Positions 1 through 5,025 of a stretch of DNA of 5,025 nt are shown one piece after another. Within the stretch, counting starts at the first letter, position 1. The number at the start of each line of letters is the position of its first letter. The DNA comes from Deltaproteobacteria bacterium. Lineage in GTDB: Bacteria; Desulfobacterota; Desulfobacteria; Desulfobacterales; Desulfatirhabdiaceae. A program made the translations under genes and the position numbers. The stretch is taken from positions 1-5,025 of the forward strand of contig JAPLJE010000184.1 of NCBI GenBank assembly GCA_026388755.1, given 5' to 3'. Under the pieces are notes generated by a model. The model was not told where the DNA came from and made no database searches. It saw nothing but the letters and a program-made list of their open reading frames with translations.

Positions 1-2
1 TT

Positions 3-1340
3 GACAATGTCGGACAGCACAGAGCTTATGTGGGTCCTTATGATATTAAAAAATTCAATTATTTTCACGAACCCTGGTTTGACGAGGTGATGAGTAAAGG
101 GATTTATATCAGTAACGTGTATACCGGCTACCGGAAATTGCCGCACTTTATCATCGCGGTTCGCCGCCAGGAAAATCAGCAGACCTGGATTCTTCGCGCA
201 ACCATCGATCCGGAGGTCTTCGGCGAAATCGTCGGATCCGCCCAGGTCGGGAAAACCGGAGATGCCTATATAGTCAATTCAGAAGGGATATTTCAGACAC
301 TTCCCCGCTTTGACGGTGAAATCCTGTCCAAATCGATCATCCAGCCGTCCCTGTTCGGCAGCGGCACGACGGTGATCACTGCCGAAAGCAAGAACGGAAA
401 ACACTCTCTTTATGCCGGAAGCTGGCTCAAAAACAACAAATGGCTTCTGGTTATCAGCCAGGAAGTATCCGATGAGATGCAAAACCTTTTCGCAACCCAA
501 TATATGGAGATATTCATTATCCTCTCCGGTGTCATGGCTATCATCCTGACAACCGTTCTGACCACCCGCATGACCATTAATCGGCTGATTTCCAATGAAG
601 CCAGGATGAATGAGCTCAACGCTCAACTGATGCAATCGGACAAGCTGGCGGCCTTGGGGAAAATGGCTGCTGGCGTGGCCCATGAGATCAACAACCCGCT
701 GGCGGTAATTCTGCAGAAGACCGGATGGATGGAAGATCTTCTTCTTGAAGAAGAGTTTCAAGGCAGCAATAATTTTGAAGAGTTTAAGGTGTCCATTCGA
801 AAAATCGAGGAGCATGTGGAACGGGCTCGAAAAGTGGTTCACAACATGCTGGGCTATGCGCGAAAAATGGAGCCCCATCTGGAGGATGTGGACATTAACG
901 ATACCATCAATCAAACGATCAGCCTGCTTGAGAACTATGCACGAACCAACAATATTGATATTCAGACCGATCTTTCTCCGCGCCTACCCATCATTGCCAG
1001 CGACCAGGCTCAGCTGCAGCAGGTATTTTTGAATCTGATTTCAAATGCCATTGACGCCATTGGGAAAGAGGGTCTGATTGAAATTAACAGCCGAATTACT
1101 GGTTCGCTGGTTACCGTCAGCATCAAAGATGACGGGCCTGGAATTCCTGAAGACAAACAAAAACGGATTTTCGATCCTTTTTTCACAACAAAAGAAGCTG
1201 GGAAAGGAACCGGTCTGGGACTCTGGGTCAGCTACAGCATTATCGAAAAACTAGGCGGAAAAATCGACCTGAAAAGTGATGTCGGAAAAGGCGCGATATT
1301 TACGGTGGAAATTCCGGTTACGATACCTGAAAAAAAATAA
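3..1340 (+). CDS. Cache-domain sensor histidine kinase, NtrB-like (5' partial)
   Basis: The frame is open from the first complete codon at 3, so the N-terminus, including the first membrane helix and most of the sensor, lies upstream; the GTG at 30 is not a credible start. The first ~150 residues match the membrane-proximal part of a periplasmic dCache domain (AYVGPYDIKKFNY, WFDEVMSKGIYISNVYTGYR, PHFIIAV, then GKTGDAYIVNSEGIFQT). One hydrophobic helix follows (about 510-566). The linker to the phosphoacceptor is only about 38 residues, too short for a normal HAMP domain. HisKA carries AHEINNPL with the phosphoacceptor His at 681-683. The HATPase shows an N box (NLISNAIDAI, Asn at 1044-1046), G1 (DDGPGIP, from 1128), an F box (FDPFFTTK, 1170-1193) and G2 (GKGTGLGL, from 1200), so catalysis looks intact. 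The expected role is autophosphorylation in response to an external ligand and phosphotransfer to the receiver encoded 26 nt downstream. The ligand cannot be told from sequence; Cache domains often bind carboxylates or amino acids. Confidence 0.95.
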   Translation, partial: DNVGQHRAYVGPYDIKKFNYFHEPWFDEVMSKGIYISNVYTGYRKLPHFIIAVRRQENQQTWILRATIDPEVFGEIVGSAQVGKTGDAYIVNSEGIFQTLPRFDGEILSKSIIQPSLFGSGTTVITAESKNGKHSLYAGSWLKNNKWLLVISQEVSDEMQNLFATQYMEIFIILSGVMAIILTTVLTTRMTINRLISNEARMNELNAQLMQSDKLAALGKMAAGVAHEINNPLAVILQKTGWMEDLLLEEEFQGSNNFEEFKVSIRKIEEHVERARKVVHNMLGYARKMEPHLEDVDINDTINQTISLLENYARTNNIDIQTDLSPRLPIIASDQAQLQQVFLNLISNAIDAIGKEGLIEINSRITGSLVTVSIKDDGPGIPEDKQKRIFDPFFTTKEAGKGTGLGLWVSYSIIEKLGGKIDLKSDVGKGAIFTVEIPVTIPEKK

Positions 1341-1359
1341 CGACAATTACACGAAACGG

Positions 1360-1365
1360 GGTGAT
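1360..1365 (+). promoter_or_regulatory. Ribosome binding site of the receiver gene
   Basis: GGTGAT just before the ATG at 1367 can pair with the 3' end of 16S rRNA (complement GGAGGTGATC). It supports ATG 1367 over the in-frame GTG at 1361, because that GTG lies inside the pairing segment. Confidence 0.5.
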
Positions 1366-1366
1366 T

Positions 1367-1789
1367 ATGGAACGGTTCAATGTTCTGGTGGTGGATGACG
1401 AGCAGGACTTTCTGGAAACACTGGTCAATCGGCTGATGAAGCGGGACATCGATACCATCGGTGCAGCCAGCGGTGAAGAAGCGCTGAAAATCATGAAAGA
1501 TAATATGTTCGATGCGGTCGTTCTGGATATTAAAATGCCTGGCGGAATGGATGGCATCGAAACACTGCGGGAGATGAAAAAAATCCAGCCCCTTGCAGAA
1601 ATCGTTCTGCTGACGGGCCATGGCTCCGTGGAAACCAGCATCGAAGGTCTTAAACTCGGCGCCTTTGATTATCTGCTGAAGCCGATCAAACTGGAAGAGC
1701 TTCTGGTCAAACTGTCTCTGGCGTTTGAAAAAAAAGATCTTCATTCTCACAAGATCCGGAACCTCAAGATCAAGGAACTGCTTCGGTAA
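1367..1789 (+). CDS. Single-domain response regulator (receiver only)
   Basis: This 140-residue protein is a complete CheY-like receiver. The acidic pair is D10-D11 (VVDDE), the phosphoacceptor is D54 (VVLDIKMP), the switch Thr is T83 (LLTGHGS), and K105 sits in the LLKP motif, so all conserved residues are present. An extra glycine occurs in MPGGMDG, where MPGMDG is more usual; this lies in a loop and is probably harmless. After the receiver only a basic helical tail of about 20 residues remains (KKDLHSHKIRNLKIKELLR). It resembles the linker that leads to an AAA+ domain in NtrC proteins but stops at TAA, with no DNA-binding or enzymatic output domain. The start at ATG 1367 is chosen for its ribosome binding site; GTG 1361 would add two residues. 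It lies 26 nt after the kinase stop and is almost certainly that kinase's partner. Output must come by protein contact or a further phosphorelay; the target is unknown. Confidence 0.93.
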   Translation: MERFNVLVVDDEQDFLETLVNRLMKRDIDTIGAASGEEALKIMKDNMFDAVVLDIKMPGGMDGIETLREMKKIQPLAEIVLLTGHGSVETSIEGLKLGAFDYLLKPIKLEELLVKLSLAFEKKDLHSHKIRNLKIKELLR

Positions 1790-1823
1790 TTCCACCCATA
1801 ACCCATTACACAGGTCGGTTCTC

Positions 1824-2402
1824 ATGATTCGAAAAGATCCATACCCCGTATTAACGGCTGAAGAAGCTGTATCCTTTATTCAACATGGCAGCACGGTGGC
1901 TTTCAGCGGATTTTCTCCGGCCGGAGCCGCAAAAGCAGTGCCTGTTGCGCTGGCCAATCGCGCAAAACAGGAACATGAGAGAAATCGCTTCTTCAAATTG
2001 AGAATTCTGACAGGCGCATCCAGCGGTCAGAGCATCGATGACGAACTGGCCAGAGCCGACGCCGTTGCCTGGCGTGCGCCCTATCAGGGAGAAACCAGTT
2101 TAAGACAAAAAATCAACCGCGAGGAGGTCGAATATGTGGATATTCACCTTTCCCATGTTCCCCAGATGCTGGCGTATGGGTTTCTGGGAAATCTGGATAT
2201 CTGCGTTGTCGAGGCCACGGAAATCACCCGGGATGGCCGGGTATATCTGACCTCGTCCATCGGCGCCTCTCCCACGTTTCTGCAATATGCGGATAAGGTG
2301 ATCATCGAGATCAACAAAAAACATTCCCCCAGGCTGAGGGAAATGGCGGACATTGTCGTGATGCCGCCTCCGCCGCACCGGGATCCCATTGCGATCCATT
2401 AA
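1824..2402 (+). CDS. CoA-transferase, N-terminal fragment (192 aa)
   Basis: The chosen start is ATG 1824 (MIRKDPYPVLTAEEAV). The frame is open further upstream to 1725, but that stretch overlaps the receiver gene and has no family resemblance. The ribosome binding site is weak (AGG at 1812-1814). The fragment holds most of the first Rossmann-like CoA-transferase domain: a helical start with AEEAVSFIQHGSTVAFSGF, a glycine-rich turn (SGFSPAGAAKAVP, residues 28-40), LTGASSG (62-68), and the VDIHLSHVPQM...GFLGNLDICVVEA segment that typifies the family. It ends at the TAA after residue 192. It lacks the catalytic Glu and the C-terminal domain, so it should not be active alone. Confidence 0.8.
   Translation: MIRKDPYPVLTAEEAVSFIQHGSTVAFSGFSPAGAAKAVPVALANRAKQEHERNRFFKLRILTGASSGQSIDDELARADAVAWRAPYQGETSLRQKINREEVEYVDIHLSHVPQMLAYGFLGNLDICVVEATEITRDGRVYLTSSIGASPTFLQYADKVIIEINKKHSPRLREMADIVVMPPPPHRDPIAIH
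2400..2402 (+). other. In-frame nonsense codon (TAA) within the CoA-transferase gene
   Basis: Codons at multiples of three run uninterrupted on both sides of this TAA. The downstream codons (ccc cta acc cgg atc ggt) encode the conserved PLTRIG segment. TAA is not a known selenocysteine (TGA) or pyrrolysine (TAG) codon, so those recoding routes do not apply. Confidence 0.9.
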
Positions 2403-3308
2403 CCCCTAACCCGGATCGGTTGGCCTTATGCCGTGGTCAATCCGGAGAAGGTCCTGGGAGTCGTGGTGAATGACGAACCGGATCATGTCGGCGAAATGTC
2501 CCTGCCGGATGGGGTCAGTCATCTGATCGCCAAGCATGTGGTCAAGTTCCTGTGTGATGAAATTGCTGCCGGCCGTTTGCCAAAGAACCTGCTGCCGCTT
2601 CAAGCAGGTGTCGGCAGCGTAGCCAACGGGGTGATGGCGGCACTGGGGGCACATCCGGATATACCGCCGTTCAGCATGTATTCCGAAGTGTTTCAGGATG
2701 CCATGGTGGACATCATGGCCAGCGGAAAGCTTATTGGGGCCAGCGCGTGCAGCCTGACAGTATCCTGGGCTAAGTTACAGGAAATCGTCGGGAACATGGA
2801 CTTTTTTGCTCCCCGAATTGTGCTTCGCCCCCAGGAGATATCCAATCACCCGGGAATCATTCGCAGGCTGGGCGTGATTGCGATGAATACGGCGCTGGAA
2901 GCCGATATCTACGGCAATGTCAACTCCACCCATCTTTATGGAATGGATGTGATGAACGGAATCGGCGGTAGCGGCGAATTCACCCGTAACGGTTATCTGT
3001 CCATGATGATGACGCCCTCCATTGCAAAAGGCGGAAAAATCTCCGCCATTATTCCCATGTGTCCTCACATTGATCAGAATGAGCATTCGGTCCAGGTGAT
3101 TGTCACCGAACAGGGTCTTGCGGATCTTCGCGGACTGGGACCCAAACACCGGGCTGAAGCCATCATCCAAAACTGCGCTCACCCCCTGTATCGGGACTAC
3201 CTGAACCGATATGTTCAGGATTCCCGCCACGGCCACATTCGGCATGACCTGACCCGGTGTTATGAACTGCACCGGAACCTCATGAACCATGGCTCAATGC
3301 TGCCATAA
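2403..3308 (+). CDS. CoA-transferase, C-terminal fragment with catalytic residues
   Basis: This is the continuation of the same frame after the TAA. The only plausible internal start is GTG 2433, which has no recognisable ribosome binding site, so independent translation is doubtful. The catalytic half is intact. The probable thioester-forming Glu lies in FSMYSEVFQDAMVD (codon 2685-2687, residue 288 of the joined protein, close to Glu294 of AarC). After it come the ASACSLTV segment, the NSTHLYGMDVMNGIGGSGEF segment with the glycine-rich CoA/oxyanion loop (GGSG, residues 381-384), PSIAKGGKISAIIPMCPHID, and VIVTEQGLADLRGL. These point to the Ach1/AarC branch rather than the butyryl- or 4-hydroxybutyrate-CoA transferases, whose corresponding motif I recall as HTEMFSDG. 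The exact acid substrates remain uncertain. The segment ends at TAA 3306-3308. Confidence 0.85.
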   Translation, partial: PLTRIGWPYAVVNPEKVLGVVVNDEPDHVGEMSLPDGVSHLIAKHVVKFLCDEIAAGRLPKNLLPLQAGVGSVANGVMAALGAHPDIPPFSMYSEVFQDAMVDIMASGKLIGASACSLTVSWAKLQEIVGNMDFFAPRIVLRPQEISNHPGIIRRLGVIAMNTALEADIYGNVNSTHLYGMDVMNGIGGSGEFTRNGYLSMMMTPSIAKGGKISAIIPMCPHIDQNEHSVQVIVTEQGLADLRGLGPKHRAEAIIQNCAHPLYRDYLNRYVQDSRHGHIRHDLTRCYELHRNLMNHGSMLP

Positions 3309-3316
3309 AAGACGAT

Positions 3317-4321
3317 ATGATGAAGAATTCATCTCAGATATTGAATTTGCCGACCGAAGCCAACCTGGCCATTCCCATCCTTGAACAGACCCGGAAATAT
3401 GGCAGCAAGGTGGCCATGCGGTGTAAACGGGATGGCGGCTGGCAGGAAATCACGTGGAGTGCGCTGGGGGAGCAGTTGAATGCAACCGCCAGGGCGCTTC
3501 TGGAACTGGGACTGAATGAAGGCGAAATGGTCAGTATCTTCTCACCCAATATGCCGGAGTGCACCATCGCCGACGTTGCTTCCCTTAGTATCCGGGGGGT
3601 ACCGGTCTACATTTATCCCACCAATCCAGCCAAAACAGCCGAATATATTGTCAATGACTCTGAGTCCAGGATGATCTTTGTCGGAACCCAGGATCAATAT
3701 GACAAGGTTATTTCATTTATTTCCGCGTCTTCATGCCTGAAGAAAATCATTGCTTTTCAAAAAGAAATCAACCTGAACGGTCATCCGATGGCCATGTATT
3801 TCGATGCGTTTCTGGATCTGGGACGAAGCTCATCCAAAGGCCCGGAAATATCCCACCGATTGGGGCGGGCCTCCCAGGACGATCTTTTGACACTGATCTA
3901 TACATCCGGCACCACGGGAGAACCCAAAGGCGTGATGCTGACCCATTATTCCAATATGTTTCACAGCGCGGCATCACACGACAAGCGCCTTCTGGATATC
4001 AATGACCGGGATGTTTCGCTGTGTTTTCTTCCCCTGTCCCATATTTTTGAACGGGCATGGACGTATTATGTTCTGTATCGCGGCATGACCAACAACTACC
4101 TGGAAGATCCCAAAACCATTATTGAAGCCATTCAGGAAGTCAAGCCCGCCGTCATGTGCGCGGTGCCGCGGTTCTATGAAAAAATCTACGCTACGGTCCA
4201 ACACCGCCTGGAGGCGGCGTCTCCACTCAAAAAACGGCTTTTTAAATGGGCACTAAGGACGACCAGCCGGTTCCCCTTTTTCTGGAAGCCCGGTATCGAA
4301 TCGCCGACGCCCTGGTTCTGA
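3317..4321 (+). CDS. Acyl-CoA ligase, N-terminal fragment (334 aa)
   Basis: The start is ATG 3317 or the adjacent ATG 3320, 8 nt after the CoA-transferase stop, with only a weak purine-rich leader (aaaagacga). The fragment holds most of the large adenylation domain: ITWSALGEQLNATARALLELGL, then NMPECTIADVASLSIRGVPVYIYPT. The ATP-binding P-loop is YTSGTTGEPKG at residues 195-205, followed by VMLTHYSNM. Then come LPLSHIFER (238-246), typical of long-chain acyl-CoA synthetases, and VPRFYEKIY (283-291). Family resemblance stops after about residue 313-319. The final ~15 residues (through FFWKPGIESPTPWF) look like out-of-frame translation. It lacks the second part of the active site, so it should not be functional alone. 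Confidence 0.85.
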   Translation: MMKNSSQILNLPTEANLAIPILEQTRKYGSKVAMRCKRDGGWQEITWSALGEQLNATARALLELGLNEGEMVSIFSPNMPECTIADVASLSIRGVPVYIYPTNPAKTAEYIVNDSESRMIFVGTQDQYDKVISFISASSCLKKIIAFQKEINLNGHPMAMYFDAFLDLGRSSSKGPEISHRLGRASQDDLLTLIYTSGTTGEPKGVMLTHYSNMFHSAASHDKRLLDINDRDVSLCFLPLSHIFERAWTYYVLYRGMTNNYLEDPKTIIEAIQEVKPAVMCAVPRFYEKIYATVQHRLEAASPLKKRLFKWALRTTSRFPFFWKPGIESPTPWF

Positions 4322-5025
4322 AGAAGATTCGGGATATCGTCGGCGGCAGAATCAAATTCTTTCCCTGTGCCGGTGCGCCGCTTTCCCAAAACATCGAAGA
4401 GTTTTTCTATGCCGCGGGCATTTTTATCTGTTATGGGTATGGCCTTAGTGAAACAACGGCAACAGTAACCTGTCACGAACCCCGTCATTTCAAGTTCGGG
4501 CTGGTTGGAAAGCCCATGCCCGGTGTCCAAGTTAGAATATCCGGAAACGGGGAAATCCTGGTCAAGGGCGGCACGGTCATGAAGGGTTATTATAAAAAGC
4601 CGGCTGAAACCGAAGAAGTGTTTGAAAACGGATGGTTCAAAACCGGGGACGCCGGTGAGTTTGATGACAATGGCGAGCTTCGCATCACGGACCGCATCAA
4701 GGATTTGATAAAAACCTCCGGCGGAAAATATATCGCCCCCCAGTATATCGAGTCGGTCATCGGCAGCGACCATTTTATCGAACAGATTGCCATTATTGGC
4801 GACAACCGGAAGTATGTTTCGGCGCTGATTGTTCCATCCTTTGAGGTATTGCAGGAATATGCCAACGCCCATCAGATCCAATGGACCTGTCGGGAAGACC
4901 TGATCCAACACCCTTCCGTCATCGAACTTTTCCGCAGAAGAATCGAATCGCGCTCAAATGACTTTGCCGGGCATGAAAAGATCATCCGGCTCACCTTGAT
5001 GCCGAACGAGTTTTCGATTGTCGGC
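4246..5025 (+). CDS. Acyl-CoA ligase, C-terminal fragment (runs off the window)
   Basis: In frame 1 a TAA at 4243-4245 is followed at once by ATG 4246, and the frame is then open for 260 codons to the window end. The first ~10 residues (MGTKDDQ) need not be native. From about 4267 the protein is plainly the rest of the upstream ligase: LEARYRIADALVLKKIRDIV, GGRIKFFPCAGAPLS, the acyl/AMP motif YGYGLSETTA (4432-4461), KPMPGV, VKGGTVMKGYYKKPAET, GWFKTGDAGEF with the ribose-binding Asp (TGD, 4642-4650), and the hinge signature ITDRIKDLIKTSGGKYIAP (4684-4740). After IAIIGDNRKYVSALIVPSFE the window ends at NEFSIVG, just short of the terminal Lys motif. There is no ribosome binding site before ATG 4246, so expression on its own would depend on reinitiation. 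Confidence 0.8.
   Translation, partial: MGTKDDQPVPLFLEARYRIADALVLKKIRDIVGGRIKFFPCAGAPLSQNIEEFFYAAGIFICYGYGLSETTATVTCHEPRHFKFGLVGKPMPGVQVRISGNGEILVKGGTVMKGYYKKPAETEEVFENGWFKTGDAGEFDDNGELRITDRIKDLIKTSGGKYIAPQYIESVIGSDHFIEQIAIIGDNRKYVSALIVPSFEVLQEYANAHQIQWTCREDLIQHPSVIELFRRRIESRSNDFAGHEKIIRLTLMPNEFSIVG
4256..4281 (+). other. Frame-break zone in the acyl-CoA ligase gene
   Basis: Upstream homology in frame 2 holds to WAL (ends 4255), perhaps to RTTSRF (ends 4273). Downstream homology in frame 1 begins at PVPLFL (4267) or at the latest LFLEARY (4276). The zone contains the run C4T5 at 4273-4281, a plausible site for loss of one base or a base-calling error. It could equally mark the junction of a larger 3n+1 deletion. 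Confidence 0.75.

Larger units (their letters stand above)
1824..3308 (+). pseudogene. Acetyl-CoA hydrolase / acetate(succinate):CoA-transferase, interrupted by an in-frame TAA
   Basis: The two open segments 1824-2402 and 2403-3308 are in the same frame. Together they form one protein of about 494 codons, close to the usual ~500 of the Ach1/AarC (acetate:succinyl-CoA transferase) family. Codon 193 is TAA (2400-2402), in a region where the family reads continuously: PPPPHRDPIAIH before it and PLTRIGWPYAVV after it. No frameshift is needed. A single base change would restore sense, for example CAA (Gln) to TAA by C-to-T, though the ancestral codon cannot be known from here. The family moves CoA between acyl-CoA and acetate or succinate through a glutamyl-CoA thioester, or hydrolyses acetyl-CoA. 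As written, the product would stop at 192 residues without the catalytic half. The gene sits 34 nt after the receiver gene and 8 nt before the acyl-CoA ligase. Alternatives to true inactivation are a sequencing error or readthrough. Confidence 0.85.
3317..5025 (+). pseudogene. Long-chain fatty acid:CoA ligase (AMP-forming), frameshifted and 3' partial
   Basis: Two overlapping open frames together encode one acyl-CoA synthetase of the ANL superfamily (COG1022-like). The first runs from 3317 in frame 2 and the second continues in frame 1 to the window edge. Homology passes from frame 2 (SPLKKRLFKWAL) to frame 1 (LFLEARYRIADALVLKKIRD) between about 4256 and 4281, a net -1 shift, meaning a loss of 1 or 3n+1 bases. 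The linker between WAL and the P[VL]PL-like segment also seems about 10 residues shorter than I recall for the family, so a deletion near 31 nt is one explanation. The enzyme would adenylate a fatty acid with ATP and transfer it to CoA. Translation as written ends at TGA 4319-4321, which removes the C-terminal half. The last ~30-50 residues, including the expected GELTPTLK segment with the catalytic Lys, lie outside the window. Confidence 0.85.

Noticed and set aside
279..914. Minus-strand open frame of 211 codons opposite the histidine kinase
   Set aside because: The + strand carries unmistakable Cache and HisKA coding sequence here. The antisense product is low-complexity and His-rich with no family resemblance.
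1790..1823. Promoter or terminator between the receiver and CoA-transferase genes
   Set aside because: The gap is 34 nt with no hairpin plus T-run and no convincing -35/-10 pair. Co-transcription is more likely.
1232..1825. Minus-strand open frame opposite the receiver gene
   Set aside because: It mirrors the receiver coding region and has no supported start or domain.
2400..2402. Recoded stop (selenocysteine or pyrrolysine) in the CoA-transferase
   Set aside because: The codon is TAA; Sec uses TGA and Pyl uses TAG. The position is not a known functional residue of the family.
4273..4281. Programmed -1 ribosomal frameshift at the C4T5 run in the ligase
   Set aside because: In the zero frame the codons are ttc ccc ttt ttc, which do not form an X XXY YYZ slippery heptamer. 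I see no obvious following stem-loop or upstream stimulator. Acyl-CoA ligases are not known to use this.
4186..4911. Long minus-strand open frame (241 codons) opposite the acyl-CoA ligase
   Set aside because: It lies wholly opposite strongly conserved ligase motifs on the + strand, and its translation shows no recognisable domain. It is a shadow of the coding strand.

Overview
The window reads as a stretch of a mesophilic, mid-GC anaerobic bacterium, most likely a deltaproteobacterium of the Desulfobacterota (Desulfobacteraceae-like). This is an inference from the style of the proteins: an NtrB-type sensor kinase with a Cache sensor, a stand-alone receiver, an Ach1/AarC-type CoA-transferase and a long-chain acyl-CoA ligase. 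All genes lie on the + strand, tightly spaced (20, 34 and 8 nt gaps), so they could form one operon. The window holds no RNA gene, insertion sequence, CRISPR array or long intergenic region.

Layout: (1) 3-1340, the C-terminal part of a membrane sensor histidine kinase whose start lies upstream of the window. It has a Cache sensor remnant, one transmembrane helix, HisKA and an HATPase domain. (2) 1367-1789, a receiver-only response regulator. (3) 1824-3308, an acetyl-CoA hydrolase / acetate(succinate):CoA-transferase, about 494 codons, interrupted by an in-frame TAA at 2400-2402. (4) 3317-5025 and onward, a long-chain fatty acid:CoA ligase (AMP-forming). Its reading frame breaks between about 4256 and 4281, and its 3' end lies beyond the window.

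If intact, genes 1-2 would sense an extracellular small molecule and relay phosphate to a DNA-binding-free receiver. Genes 3-4 would activate carboxylic acids: the transferase moves CoA between acetate/succinate and other acids, and the ligase makes acyl-AMP and then acyl-CoA from fatty acids. This would suit an organism that oxidises fatty acids.

The most notable point is that both neighbouring metabolic genes carry a disrupting lesion while both signalling genes read cleanly. The lesions are of different types (nonsense versus frameshift, the latter possibly part of a deletion of about 31 nt). This suggests either local gene decay or errors in the underlying assembly. I see no clear sign of a wholly new system here.
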